Below, one piece after another: positions 1-11,022 of a stretch of DNA of 64,000 nucleotides. The DNA lies in contig PYSS01000068.1 in the NCBI GenBank assembly GCA_003049465.1, positions 148,709 through 212,708 on the forward strand, in the 5' to 3' direction. Position 1 is the first letter of the stretch. Each line of letters starts with the position of its first letter. The position numbers were made by a program, and so were the translations under genes. The notes beneath the pieces are model-generated. The model saw nothing but the letters and a program-made list of their open reading frames with translations, was not told the origin of the DNA and ran no database searches. This DNA is from Magnaporthiopsis rhizophila. Lineage: Eukaryota; Ascomycota; Sordariomycetes; Magnaporthales; Magnaporthaceae.

Positions 1-1116
1 TCCTGAGCATCTGTCCGCCGTTGCGAGACTGATGGCCAAGGAAGAGGACTGGGCCATCTTCCGCCGTTTCGACGAGCTCAACCTCCTCAACCTACTTATG
101 CTACAGGAGGGAATCCAGGAACTGACGAATCAGCTCGCTGAGCTGCGTCCATCAACACCGTGCGACGATGCGGCCGGTGCAGACAGCTGGTATACGCTGG
201 CTCATTCCAAGGGAGCTCGCAAAAACCCGATAGCCTGGAACCAAGGCGGTGAAGGACTGGAGTTGAGAAGGAGAGAAACATGGAGGAAGATCAAGGAAAA
301 GCTGAAAGAATACAGTGAGCCGCAGAGCCCGACGCTCTATTCTTTAAGCAGTAAACTAACTGATGGATGCGTTCGCCAGATGCGGCTCTAACGGACTTGG
401 CCCGCCTCCGGAGCTTAGAGCCACCAATTGCACAGGATACTGCCCGCCTTAGAGCTGAGCTCGATAAAATGGTCTCGCAATCACGCTTGCACACAAGACA
501 CTTGGCATGTTGGGACGCCGTTCATGAAGACGACTTTGCTGCAATTCGCAGCGGTACGAGTAAAGGAGGTCGCTTCGGCTTGTGGGTCACGCTGGGACTC
601 GAGATGATCAGATGGGAACTGTGGCGGAAACACTCGGTAGGTCGCTTTGGGCCCATGACCAGTGCTTTGCTTTGCATTGTACCTTGCTCTCAAGCAATTA
701 TTATATTTACGTGCCATTTCCAGGCCAACACCGATCCGGCGACCGTTTCCTCGCGTGTCGTTGCTCTCGGGAAGAAAAAGCCCCGCATCAGCAAAGCCGA
801 GCTGGCCAGGAAGCACGCTTTTGTATCCCGGTTCGCCATGGCACTGTTCGGAGGGGTTGGCCTCATCGTACCTACAGTTGTCATGGCCAAGGTCCAAGGC
901 ATCGACGCCAGCCTCATCACGACCTCGGTAGCCGTCGTGCTCTTCGGCCTCGCCCTGGCATTCGGTGCGACGGACAGCACGGGTAAGGACGTCTTGGCCG
1001 CGACCGCCGCATACACTGCGGTGCTGGTCGTCTTCGTCGGGACGAGCTTGGGCGGTGGTGCGAGCACCTCTTCGGCCGGCTCGGCAGCTTTAACAAACGG
1101 GACGAGCGTATCTTAA
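1..1116 (+). CDS. DUF6594-family membrane protein, 5' end outside the window
   Basis: The frame is open to the left edge, and the residues before the first ATG at 32 (reading PEHLSAVARL) continue the family's N-terminal region, so the true start probably lies upstream. The N-terminal part has the DUF6594 signature (IFRRFDELN, then NLLMLQEGIQEL). An intron at 315-379 (GTGAGC donor, CTAAC branch, CCAG acceptor) joins the first two frames to give KEYNAALTDLARL, as expected for this family. A second, frame-neutral intron at 637-723 (GTAGGT to TTCCAG) is likely. The C-terminus has three closely spaced hydrophobic helices ending near VLVVFVGTSLG, as in other members. The family is fungal, membrane-associated and of unknown function. 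The family call is from remembered motifs and is fairly firm; the function is unknown. Confidence 0.8.
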
Positions 1117-1580
1117 TAGCAGCGGCGATAGCGGAAGGACGTGGCATGAGGGGAAAAGGTTAAAACGGTATTGGCTGTAGAAATGCTATAGGTTATGCGT
1201 TGGTATGGGAAGGAAATGGCGTCGTGGTAATTCCACCCCGGAGCATCATTGAGCGGGGGTAGGTAAGGGCAACGTGAGCCCAAGCAGGGGCCGCGATACC
1301 AACCAACCCGGCCGGGACAATCGGCCAAAGGTTTTCCATGCATGTCGTCGGACCATCCAGGGCGACCCTGGGCGCGAGGCGTTCTGCGTTCCGCCCGATG
1401 ACCCGCAGGAGCTGAATGTGGTCGGAGCTGAATGTGCTCGCAGCTTTCGTTGGGGGTGACCATTGGCACATTTCGCAGGTGGTCCGAGAATACTAAATGC
1501 TCGCTCAAGACCGCGAGCCATAAGTTTCAAAGGCGCGACCGATATGTTTTAGAGTCCATTCCGCAACCGCTCACCCAAAC
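1117..1580. other. Intergenic stretch, no intact gene
   Basis: Between the DUF6594 gene and the surface-protein gene the only readable content is the LPMO-like relic described separately. Open frames here overlap it or are short shadows. Confidence 0.5.
1193..1339 (-). pseudogene. Truncated first exon of a secreted LPMO-like protein
   Basis: On the minus strand an ATG at 1339 opens a short frame that reads like a signal peptide (hydrophobic core PAGLVGIAAPAWA) followed directly by a histidine in HVALTYPRS. A His placed immediately after an AxA cleavage site is the hallmark of lytic polysaccharide monooxygenases, where it forms the copper-binding histidine brace. The frame stops at 1193 after only about 28 residues of mature sequence, and no later exons are recognisable. 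It is therefore read as a relic. Which LPMO family it came from cannot be decided. A related segment lies at about 50200-50275 in the opposite orientation. Confidence 0.4.
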
Positions 1581-2656
1581 ATGGTCGTCCACTTCGAAGC
1601 GCCTACTGGCCCCTTGGCCGCCGTGGACCCGCCAGCACCGTTTGCTGCGGCGGCCATCGCTCGGCGCGATTTGGTTTCGTGGGGAGGCTACGCGCTGGTG
1701 CGCAAGAACTGTCCGTCGGGCACGTCGAGCTGTGATGGGAGCTGCTGCCCCGACGGCTATAGCTGCAGCGGAGACTACCGGGGGAAAGTTTGCTGTCCCG
1801 ACAGTGCGTGGGCCTTCCCTTCCCGCTTCCACGTTTCTTCCCTGTAGGTACCTGGTATTCAACTGACTCCCCCGCTTTGCGACGTGCTAGAGACGGACTG
1901 CTCGCAAACTGTGAAAGCCGTATCCGCCTGCGCGGACAAGTCGTGGACCCTGTGGCGTTCCTCTTGCTCAACTTGTATCACGACTACTTTTTGCTGCGCC
2001 GGCGATGAAGTTGGCACGTACGATCCTGCGGCGGGGTTGCAGTGCATCAGCAGGGCTATTCCGGTGCCGAAAAGCATTATCGTTTCTTCGGTAGGTAGTC
2101 AAATTAAACCTGCCGCGGGAGATTGAGGAGCAAGGTCTGGGCATATGGATGCTGACTTGTGTATCAGATTGACCAACAGACAGCGAGCGAGAATGCGCCG
2201 ACCATTGGTGGTGCCCCGACGACGACCACCGGAGCTGGGAGCCGGACCAGACCCACCACCTCTGGCTCCAGCTCCGGCTCCAACCCCGACTCTGGAATTG
2301 GGCCTGGAACTTCACCCCCCAGCGACAGCAGCTCTGGTGGCTCAGGGCTCCCGCAAGCCGCCGTCGTCGCCATCGCCGTGCTGGCGACTGCGTTGGGCAT
2401 GCTGGCCGCCTCCTTCGCGTGCTTCGTCTTCTACCGGCGCCGGAAGAGAGCCGCGCAACCCCATGGTGGACCTCTCACGTCGACGCCACAACAACCCTCC
2501 AACGGACAAGCAACCGCCCCGCCGCCCATGTATTATGTCGCCCCGCAGCCGCAAACGGAGGAGCTGCACGGACAAACGGCACCAGTCGTCGTCGCCAGCG
2601 TCCAGGAGTCGGGGAGCGATCCCCGCTTCGAGCTAGCGGGACAGCCCCGGAAGTAG
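1581..2656 (+). CDS. Single-pass surface protein with Cys-rich ectodomain
   Basis: Proposed exons are 1581-1803, 1891-2090 and 2168-2656. Intron 1 (GTGCGT, ACTGACT, CTAG) joins CCPD to KTDCSQ, and intron 2 (GTAGGT, GCTGAC, TCAG) is phase 0. The ectodomain has a CxxGxxxCDGSCCPDGYSC-type cluster, more paired cysteines in exon 2, and a Ser/Thr/Gly/Pro-rich stalk. One membrane helix follows (about AAVVAIAVLATALGMLAASF), then a basic FYRRRKR stop-transfer and a Pro/Gln-rich cytoplasmic tail. The architecture resembles many fungal wall or surface proteins of unknown role. The N-terminus from 1581 is not a good signal peptide, so a 5' exon or different start is likely. Neighbours give no functional clue. 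Confidence 0.65.
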
Positions 2657-3076
2657 AAGCAACTCCGGCGTCTAGTGCGGACCTCTGTGATACTCCATCC
2701 GTCAATACTACAGGAAGCGACCCGAGGGGCTGCGTCTAGCTTCGGGCCAAGACCAACTCGAACACCGTCACATTCGGCCAGCGGGTAGACTCGGTGGGAC
2801 AGGGAGCAAATCTGGGAGGTCAGAGCCGCCAGTTCACAGCACGTCCTTGACAAAGCGGTTTTGTCGTCCTAAGCAGATTACCCTTACCACACGAAAGCGC
2901 CCATACGTGTCCAACGGGCCTCCCGCACAAAGATGCACGAGCCACCGTTTCGGCCTATTCATACCACTCCCGCTCTCCTCCGGCATTATGGCACCACTGA
3001 GGGGCCCCAAAAATTATCTGCAAATTGAAGTCATTCCCCAGTTTACATCCCTTCCAAACGAGCCCTTATTACAGCT
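2657..3076. other. Intergenic, nothing recognised
   Basis: This is the 3' flanks of two convergent genes. Only short overlapping frames without protein character are present. Confidence 0.5.
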
Positions 3077-3574
3077 CTAGAAACCTCGAGCCCTTCTTCT
3101 CACCCATATACATTGCCCTGCCTTACAGCCCTCACACAGTTCTTCCTCATGGGGCTTGCCGTTCCCCGCAGATTTTCCAGGACGCTCCACCGAGAGGCCA
3201 GACCACTGCTTCAGCCAATAGGCGACCCTTTCGCCATAGGAGTCGTCCAGGATCGGCCGGCTGAGGGATTCGCACCCTCGACACCGTTGGTGATAGACCA
3301 CGGCGTTGTATCGTTGCAATGGATACATTTGAATAGTGACGGGAATCACTTTGCTCCCCCATCCGTGCGAGCTGCACTTGTCGTTGCGGCATACGAATCT
3401 ACCCATGATGTTGGTGACCCACTTCCTAATGGGTGCTTCGTTGAGATTATCGAGGAAGGTGAAATAGAGGCCAACTTCTTCAAGGTGAAGGGCTACATCG
3501 TCGTGCAACTCCGGGTGAAGTGACCACGTTTCCTCGGAATTTTTCTTCTTCTTATTCCGCCCTTTTTTCGCCAT
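3077..3574 (-). CDS. 3CxxC-type zinc-finger protein
   Basis: This is a single exon of 165 codons. The start is taken at the ATG at 3574 because the sequence from MAKKGRNKKKK onward matches the family, whereas an earlier in-frame ATG at 3655 adds a Pro/Ser-rich leader. The body has NIMGRFVCRNDKC, then YNAVVYHQRCRGC, SYGERVAYWLKQWSG and a terminal ELCEGCKAGQC, the spaced CxxC/CxxxxC pattern of the zf-3CxxC domain. Members are small fungal and animal proteins, and the metal sites are inferred from the cysteines. The biological role is not established. The basic N-terminus (KKGRNKKKK) could act as a nuclear signal. It is convergent with the upstream surface-protein gene. Confidence 0.85.
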   Translation of the reverse strand: MAKKGRNKKKKNSEETWSLHPELHDDVALHLEEVGLYFTFLDNLNEAPIRKWVTNIMGRFVCRNDKCSSHGWGSKVIPVTIQMYPLQRYNAVVYHQRCRGCESLSRPILDDSYGERVAYWLKQWSGLSVERPGKSAGNGKPHEEELCEGCKAGQCIWVRRRARGF

Positions 3575-4465
3575 GGCCAGAGGTTTGTTTTTTCTGGTAC
3601 TCGAGGGCGGCTTGGAAGGGGTTTCCGACAGTAGGTGATCTCTTTTTGGTCGCAATAGGTCTAGGAGATGGGTGGGAGATTTGAGGATCCAAAAAGACCG
3701 GCGGGGGGAGGACGGTAAGAGGGCCTGGCTTTATGCACAGGACGCGGAGGGGCTTCAAGGTTATCGGCATCCTCGTCACAGCCCGCGCGACACCACCTAG
3801 TGCTGTCCAGTGGCACCGCCCATCAGGCCAGCGACAAAAGGATCTGCGAGTGGTGTGGTATTTTAACGACGCGGACTCGTTGCACTCTACCCCCGCTCTC
3901 ATGCCGGAGGCCCTCCACCTACGTGTATGTGCCACACAAGCGGAAGTTTGACGGGCTCACGCCGGAGGCCCTCCACCGGCGTGTTTGCCCCTGCAGTGCT
4001 GACGCCACGTTCCCATTTCCGGTCCACGACTGCACCCATTTCCAAAGGCACGCATATCGAGATTACAGATTAAGGGATCGGTTTGGAATCTCCTTTTCGA
4101 CATGGATTTATATGCGTCATCCAAAGGAGGAGGGATTTCGAAGCGCTCGCTCGAGGTGGGCTTGTCGAAGCCGCTTCTCCTCAAGCTGCTCCTCGTGAAG
4201 CTTTCCGGCGAGGAGTACCGAGTCTGCTGGCACGGGGAGTGATGCTGGTCTGTAAGGGCCGACAATACAGGTCAACATTCCAACATGGGAAGCGACGCTC
4301 GGCGCTTGCTTACAACTAGCACTTATACTCCCCTAAAAGCACGGCTGATACCTGCCGGCACTTGTATGGTGATGGTATTTAGAAAGCGTTTAATTATGGA
4401 CCTACCCACCGTTTGCTGCTGGCAGTGCCTACGTGCTAATGACGTTAGTATATATGACGTTTCAG
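3575..4465. other. Intergenic with short tandem and dispersed repeats
   Basis: No gene is recognised. A 34-36-bp segment around GCCGGAGGCCCTCCACC occurs twice, at 3897-3933 and 3956-3990. The first of the two direct repeats that flank the HET gene is at 4015-4076. Confidence 0.5.
4015..4076 (+). repeat. Dispersed direct repeat, copy 1, downstream of HET gene
   Basis: The segment starts with CGGTCCACGACTG about 4 bases in and carries TTTCCAAAG, a CACGCA box and TCGAGATTACA. Copy 2 is at 7302-7365 in the same orientation, differing at roughly one position in six. Confidence 0.75.
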
Positions 4466-6568
4466 CTAAACGAGGAAAATGGTTTGTCGCTCGGGACCTG
4501 CCGCATCCCAGTCCACTTTGTCCAGCGTATACATGTGCCGCCTCTCTGACATGCCCCCAGCACCCGTTTCAACGAGAAGCGTATGGATGACTTCCTTTAG
4601 CTCACTGCGCCGAGAGCCGCCCGATTCAACAACGTCGACTTCCTGGGTCTCCTGTGCAATCCTCACGAAACTGAGTGCTTGGCCCTCGTTCCACCCAGCC
4701 TCGAGCCTGACCGTGCCGAGCTCCCGATCATCACCTGGGATGTATAAAGAAACCAGATGTGCGCCACAATCCGCATCCTGGTTTGATTGGTGGCGGCGAA
4801 GATCTAAGCGAGCAGCCATTGCGTCGAAGAGGAGGACATGCGAAGGATGGCAGGATGACGGAACCTTGACGGTCCTGTGCGTTAGACCCGTACCACCACC
4901 TTCCCGAGGGTTTTCAATTCCCTGGACAACTTCGAACTCCATCCAGCCCCCATCGGTGGCCCCCTTGAACCGAAACCATTCATTTACGGATCGGAAGTCA
5001 TCCAGCCACCAGCGATGTCCTCGCGTGCCCACCCAGCTGTCGCATGTAATAAAGTCTCCGTCCGCCTCGACCTGCCATCCGACCCAACTCCAGCTTGGGA
5101 ATTGTCGTCTGCGAGTGAGAGGCGCCCGGCTTTTGGAACCCGGCTGGAACAAAAGAGCCTGCTCGAAGAATCGCAGCGGCATCCCCCAGAGGAAAGAGGT
5201 GGCGACGGCCCGGCTTAGAAAGGAGGCAATACCACCGAATGCCTCCAGCGCATCCTGCTGATACGTCAACTTGCGGCCCGTATAGTCTTCCAGGATCTCG
5301 ACGTAGGCGTCATAGTGTTCGTGCCTGTTAAGCCCCGGGCAGTTCAAAAGGGACTGTTTGCCCTCTCGGAAGTCAAAGTGTTGGCCGATACCGGACCAAA
5401 CTCCCAGGGTTGCCGGCTTGATTTCTCGGTGTATGTCCTCGCAATATGTGGAGTCGGACCTATTGCAGCTCCAGAAACATTGTTTCTCCGTGAAGATCAG
5501 CAGTCGGTTCGAGAGAATAGACTCCTGAAGTGTCCACGCTCGGTTGCTCCATGTTGAGGACGGAATGACTTCGTAGGGCGACCCCAGCACGTTCGCCAGG
5601 ACGGCACCATCGAGGCGGGCCACATGCTGCCCGACGCTCCTCGTTCCTGCCCGAATGCCCGGCAGTCCAGTCCAGGAGTCGTCTCCCGCCGCGGCAACGA
5701 TCGTGAGATCTGCGGACTCGTAGATGCTGCGCATCTGCTGTGCGAGATGGGTATCGCAGAGCTCCGACTGAGCCGGTCGGTCGTGCAGTATGCACAGCGC
5801 ATCGACCCAAAGGTACGGGATCGATAAGAGCTGACAGAGGAGTATTGCGTCCTTGATCGTCTGGGGCACTTCTGCCCAGCGGCCGCCGATCGACCAGGCG
5901 TCTTGGTCAGGCGCTAGTTTCTTCAGGTCCTTAAGCCTAAGCTGGGGAACCTGCGCGTCACCCCAGCAGTAGCTCAGTGCCGCGTAACGGGGGTGGCCGG
6001 TTTTGGGAACCAACATCAATGCGGACGTATCGACCAGGTATTCCGGCAGATCGGGGCGTAGAGGCGAGCCCTCGCACTCGTCACCGTGGTTGCTGGCACA
6101 CTGTGACATCCAGAACTTGACAAGACTGAGGTCGAATTCGTCGTAAACTCGACGTCCGTAGTAATAACAGCCTCCATCCGAAATACAGCCGTCGGCATTG
6201 CGAATGATTTGGATCTGGACGGAATCGGGTGTGGTGTGTACCGGGTGTCCGTTCGGAGAAGCCGTCTCCGGGTCGTCGTCGACAACAGATACAATGACCC
6301 AATCGATCTGGCAACTTGGCTTGTCGCCCACCTCGTAGTCCCAACGTCGTTCGACATCTAGTGCGACTTCGACTTGGCCTTCCAAACGCGGTTTTCCAAC
6401 CGCTGCCCTGGTTGAGTTCAATGCGCCGATGCAGAGATTGCAGAACATACATCGTCTGTCACCTGCCAGCGTGAAAAAGGGCTTACCAGGCAGAGACTCG
6501 CCGTAAACCAGGACTCCGACGGGATCGATCCGTGCGCACTCTGCGCACAAGTTGTCTTGGTCATCCAT
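4466..6568 (-). CDS. HET-domain (heterokaryon incompatibility) protein
   Basis: This is a single-exon gene of about 700 residues. The start is placed at the ATG at 6568 (MDDQDNLCAEC), not the upstream in-frame ATG at 6631, because HET proteins often begin with this kind of Cys-rich LCxxC segment. HET-domain blocks are clear: HPRYAALSYCWGD, WVDALCILHD, IYESADLTIVAAAGDDSWTGLPG-type block, then SNRAWTLQE and LIFTEKQCFWSC. The C-terminal half has the usual poorly conserved PSWSWVGW-containing region. HET domains trigger cell death after fusion of genetically different hyphae. Which allele system this one belongs to cannot be told, and no NACHT, WD40 or ankyrin region is fused. The gene is bracketed by a ~63-bp direct repeat. 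Confidence 0.9.
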   Translation of the reverse strand: MDDQDNLCAECARIDPVGVLVYGESLPGKPFFTLAGDRRCMFCNLCIGALNSTRAAVGKPRLEGQVEVALDVERRWDYEVGDKPSCQIDWVIVSVVDDDPETASPNGHPVHTTPDSVQIQIIRNADGCISDGGCYYYGRRVYDEFDLSLVKFWMSQCASNHGDECEGSPLRPDLPEYLVDTSALMLVPKTGHPRYAALSYCWGDAQVPQLRLKDLKKLAPDQDAWSIGGRWAEVPQTIKDAILLCQLLSIPYLWVDALCILHDRPAQSELCDTHLAQQMRSIYESADLTIVAAAGDDSWTGLPGIRAGTRSVGQHVARLDGAVLANVLGSPYEVIPSSTWSNRAWTLQESILSNRLLIFTEKQCFWSCNRSDSTYCEDIHREIKPATLGVWSGIGQHFDFREGKQSLLNCPGLNRHEHYDAYVEILEDYTGRKLTYQQDALEAFGGIASFLSRAVATSFLWGMPLRFFEQALLFQPGSKSRAPLTRRRQFPSWSWVGWQVEADGDFITCDSWVGTRGHRWWLDDFRSVNEWFRFKGATDGGWMEFEVVQGIENPREGGGTGLTHRTVKVPSSCHPSHVLLFDAMAARLDLRRHQSNQDADCGAHLVSLYIPGDDRELGTVRLEAGWNEGQALSFVRIAQETQEVDVVESGGSRRSELKEVIHTLLVETGAGGMSERRHMYTLDKVDWDAAGPERQTIFLV

Positions 6569-7474
6569 AGCGATGATTGACGCGAATTTGGATGCAGGAG
6601 GCCTTGGACGGGGGAAAAAAACGCTAACCAAGCACCGGGTTTACCGCTTGGTGTGATTTTGTCAAACTCTGGTCGTGGACTGACCGCCCAAATGAGGAGA
6701 CGAACCATAGCGATACTCTGCCGAGGGGTGTAGCCGCTAGCCTCGATGTCGTTAGCGGTACCGCCACAACTAGGCACCTACCTACCTGCCGAGGTACTTT
6801 GCTGCGTTTCCAAGGTGCGGATGCGTCCCGAGTTCGAGTCTGACTGCCTTGCCCATACTATCGGCGCCGCTGCCATGTTCGCTTCATAAAAGTATGCCGT
6901 CTCCCATTTCCCATTTTTCCCCCATCATTCGTTTTCATGGCGCACCCGCGAGTTGAAGTCGGCACCGTAAGCTTTGCACCACCGCCGACGGCGCGGAGAC
7001 TGAAGGAGGAGAGGTTACGGGAATAGAGATGAATACTGGTCGCTGGCTGGGCTGGGCTGCCCTGGACTACGGCCTCGGGACCAGCCTACTTTGGGTAAGG
7101 TAGGCAGGCTGAGTTTCTGTTCGGGAGCATTTCATGGACGGGAGCTGCGCTGGATGGCCAGACAGGAAGAGAAGACGAAAGCCGGATAAATCTAAAAGAT
7201 AAATCCACAGAATAGGAAACAGGACAGTAAAGAGGATAAGGAAAGAACTGTTTGGGATTATGACGACCGAATCCTCGACCTAACCGGCCTCGGCGATGGC
7301 CTACTTCCGGTCCACGACTGGAGCACATTTCCAAAGACACGCACGTCGAGATTACACATCAAGGGCAGGTAGGTGCAAGGGTGAGTTTTATTCTAAATAT
7401 CTGTCTGGGTCCACATGTCGGCCAGGGTCTTTTGGGACTGCTAGGTGGTTGTGTCAACGCGCCCGCCGCACCGA
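6569..7474. other. Intergenic: HET promoter side and repeat copy 2
   Basis: Contains a CACCTACCTACCTG motif near 6776-6790 and copy 2 of the direct repeat at 7302-7365. No gene is seen. Confidence 0.5.
7302..7365 (+). repeat. Dispersed direct repeat, copy 2, upstream of HET gene
   Basis: Same element as at 4015-4076 in the same orientation, sharing CGGTCCACGACTG, ATTTCCAAAG and GTCGAGATTACA. The two copies lie on either side of the HET gene. Confidence 0.75.
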
Positions 7475-8074
7475 TCAGAAGTAGGCAGCGTACGGGATGC
7501 CCCTGGCGTCCTCGTCGTTCAGAGGATCAGAGGAATGGTCTGGAATTTCGTCGAGGATAGGGGCGAGAATCCTGGCCAGCTCCGAACCGCACTCCCTATG
7601 CATGCGCTTCTCGACCGCGTCCGCCAGCGCGTAAACGTTCTCGGTGTATGTCGTGCGGCCCGAGGCGTGCAACAGGGCCGCCCCGATGCGGTACCCGATG
7701 CGGTGCCGGAGCCCGCCCAGGATCGCGGTCGTCGGCCTGCCGCTCGCCGCGGCGCAGGCGTCCGCCACCAGCGTGTTGACCAAGAGGCCCGCCCGCTTCG
7801 TGAACATTTCCATTCGGCGGCTGGGCGTCACCTGGTTCAGATCCTCGAAAGTCGTCTCAAAGGTGAGCACGACCGAGGCCGCGAGGTTGCCGAAGTTGTG
7901 GCTCCTGATCATGTCGTCTTCCTTTTCTTGGAACATGGTCAGATCGGCGACATGTCCATCCTCGGTTTTGATGTCCTCCTCTTGGGCCAGGACCGACCGA
8001 AGGCACGCAATGGTGCGGGTGTTGATGAGCTCGCTGGCCTCATTGATTGCGGCTTGGTGGTGTGCCGGAATCAT
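7475..8074 (-). CDS. Hypothetical helical protein, 199 aa
   Basis: A single exon runs from an ATG at 8074. The protein is soluble, mostly predicted helical by composition, and lacks a signal peptide or membrane segment. It has a charged N-terminal half (QEEDIKTEDGHVADLTMFQE) and a more hydrophobic middle (GLLVNTLVADACAAASG). No family is recognised. Codon use (G/C third positions) resembles the verified genes, and an A/T-rich box (TTTAAAT on the minus strand) lies about 140 bp upstream near 8213, both supporting a real gene. It is a tail-to-head neighbour of the HET gene's promoter region. Confidence 0.6.
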   Translation of the reverse strand: MIPAHHQAAINEASELINTRTIACLRSVLAQEEDIKTEDGHVADLTMFQEKEDDMIRSHNFGNLAASVVLTFETTFEDLNQVTPSRRMEMFTKRAGLLVNTLVADACAAASGRPTTAILGGLRHRIGYRIGAALLHASGRTTYTENVYALADAVEKRMHRECGSELARILAPILDEIPDHSSDPLNDEDARGIPYAAYF

Positions 8075-11022
8075 CGTGTCTGACGCGGTTGTTGTTGTTC
8101 TTGTTATGGAGTTTTGTTTGGTGGCAGGTTGATTGGTGTCAGGCTGATGGAAGAATAGAGGCGTGATGGTAAGGGACCGGATGAAGGTGTGTCACGAGGG
8201 CGAAGAAGGCGCATTTAAATAGTGCCGTCGGTGAAAGGAGCGATGACGGTCATCTGCCACTCTCATTGTGCTCTTTTGAGCATTGTTCAGCCATCCTCGT
8301 TGTTTGGTTGAAGTTGGGTAGCACAAATTCTTTCACCTTTCGACCCAGAGCCTTTTCCTTCCAAGCCCCGCCAGGCCAAACAAAGACCGCCGGAGCCGGC
8401 GCATAGCCCGCAAACGGAATTCCGTCGACCACCATCGAACGGGCAAGGGAACGGCACACCGAGGTGGGCGTTGGTTGTTGCCACACGCGAGGTTGGCGCC
8501 TAACCAATTCTGGCGTCAAACGCGGCCGAAATAGGGTCTCGCCCGACCCAACAGCCCGGGTCGTGGCCACAGGACTGACCTTCGCCACGATGACTGGGAG
8601 AACTTCGTGGATGACACAGTACCCCTAACCTGGTCAGGTATGACAGGGCCGGGCAGGCATTCTCCCGTCGCAAATGACGTTTTCTCTGACAAGTGGCGGC
8701 TACATTGGTCCGCTTGCTTGTTTGGCTGGCGGCAATTTGCTACTTTAGCTGGCGTCTACGTGTATGACAAACGCCCTAGGGCAAACGCCGCTCCGTGGCG
8801 CGGCAGCATTCCGAAATCGCCTCTTCCTAAGCCTGGTGGAGGCAGTCGGGCAGGAGGCTCCGAACGACTGGCTTTGATTGACATTTCCGGCCTTGGAGCA
8901 AGAGAAGGGGTCCAGCAACAGGTTAGGACTGGTGCTAGGCATGTCGGAAGGTATTCCGTTGTCTGGCCCTCCAGCTCAGAGGGGTACAGGCTGGGCACGA
9001 CGTTTAGTGGCGCAGGCAGCAGATGCGTGTGGCCGCTGTTGCGTGCCCCGGCGGTGCGAAACGAAGCCGCCGCGCCCCGCCACAGTCCTAGTTGACCACG
9101 ACTTTTGATCTCACCCGGAGACGTCAGTAAATAGAAAAACATGTGCTCGGCGCGACTGGCCCGTCATCGGTGTAGGTAGGAGGTACCGCCCACCAGATAC
9201 CTAGGTACCTAGCTAGGGAGATAGGTACCGAACTGCACTCTCCTTCTGCCCGCCCTCTTCCGGGAGAAGATTTGCCCGCCTTCCTCCGGGAGAAGAATAC
9301 CTAACTGCCGCTCTTCACTCGGATTACTGACGAAGCCCAAGTGGGACTGCCGCCAGGCCCACCTAAGGTGTTTTTCAGGGAGAAGATGCCATCTCCATGT
9401 GTAAGCAGTGGGAAAGCGTGTGACGATTGTGGGACTGTGATTCGGCGCGCAGGTGCTGGGGAATACCATTGGAAGATGATCTGATCGTTTCATATGTATC
9501 CCAGCCTTTCTCTTGGCCGGCAAAGATTTGTATAGAGTTCCTTGCAAGAATCCACAGAACGGAGGTATGCATCATCAATTAATTACCTCGCCCGGGTCAT
9601 GCGCCGGACAAAGGGCCCAACGTCCCCGTCCGTTTAGAAATTCCCGGGAAGCAAACACCCACCGTCCACCTGTTCCGACGCCGCCCCTCAGTTAACCAAC
9701 GCCAGATAAGCCATGCCCTCCAAAACAGGATCCCTTCAAACGCCGACCCAAGCCAACCCATGCCAAAATCCGTACCTGCCAGCCCACAAAAGATCATCGA
9801 CTGTTCAGCCTATCCCGCACTAAGCGAGGACACCTTAGTCCTTATGCTGGAATTGTTTGGCTATAATAAAGGCTCGCCGAGTGGTTGCCGGGCCCTTGTC
9901 TTTACGATGCAAAACTGGGCCGGGCCCATTGTCATGGGGCGCTTCTCGGAGCAAACGGAGTGTCGTCGCACTGTGACGTCACAGCTTCATCCCGTTCTCA
10001 CTACCTGGGCGGCGGAAGGCCTATCCTTGCTATATTGACCCAGGTAGACAACCCAAATCTTTCCAAGATCGAGTGATATAAGAAGTCCATTTATTGATGG
10101 TACGGAACCATGTTTAGCCGGATAAAAATGGAAATTTTACGTGGGCCTGGTCGACGGCGTCCACGATACAAGTGTAAAAGCGGAATCTTGGTCCGCCTCG
10201 TAGATGGCGTGCTCGCTGCAGATACATATCTTACGGATAGTAGCCGCGTCTGCCAAGCAGGATAAAACCATTGGCGCTTGGGAGCTGTGAAGTTGATTGA
10301 CGTTGGAAAAGGCACTGGCTTGGTGGGTCCACTGGGCGTCCTCATCCAATAAAATGATGCAGCCGCTCGACCGGGACGAACGCTCGGCACGCAATCCATG
10401 ACGCTAAAAACCCCAGGATTCGGGTAATGGTAATGCACATGCAACCTCGTGCAGGGTTACGTCGAGTAGAAATGCCCGTTCGAAAGCTGGAAAGGTGCGC
10501 GAGTGCGCCGACCCACGCGAGTCACCCCAAGCTCGGGAGGAGGGCGTCGGCACCACCGCCATGGACACTGCTGCCATGACTTCCCGTAATCAAGCGTTTC
10601 GAACTGGCGGTGGCAGCATAATGGTTATTCTTGGCTGCCCACTGAGCAAATAATCGCGCTCGACCCCCACGGCATGCTAATGCGCCTCATTCGATCCGGG
10701 TTCCCGTCTAGCTCCCGCTGATAGAGGCCGTTGTGGGCCGGGCTGTGGGGCACCGGGTCGGTGTACGGTTTTGTAGCGGCGGAAAACACTGAGCTCCATC
10801 TCCACCCCTTTTCCGCGCTGGAATGGATGCTGGCCGTTTTGCCCCACGGGTCCTCAGGGTCCTCACCGATATGGGCGGGTATGGATGCATGTCACACGTG
10901 AGCATGCTGTCAGGTGTCAGTTTACATAGAAACCCGACTGTCCCTCCGTCGTTGACGTCTAGGTAGGTGGTATCCTTCTGCAGCGAATGCAACTCCATTA
11001 TCAGGCGCCATCTGACCTCGCA
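8075..11022. other. Long intergenic stretch without recognised genes
   Basis: About 3 kb with no frame that reads as protein; the longest frames (for example 8607-9095 and 10091-10444) have mixed composition and no motifs. A palindromic ACCTAGGTACCTAG-type run lies at 9170-9240. The segment near 10,700-11,020 is the promoter side of the alpha-galactosidase gene. Confidence 0.5.
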
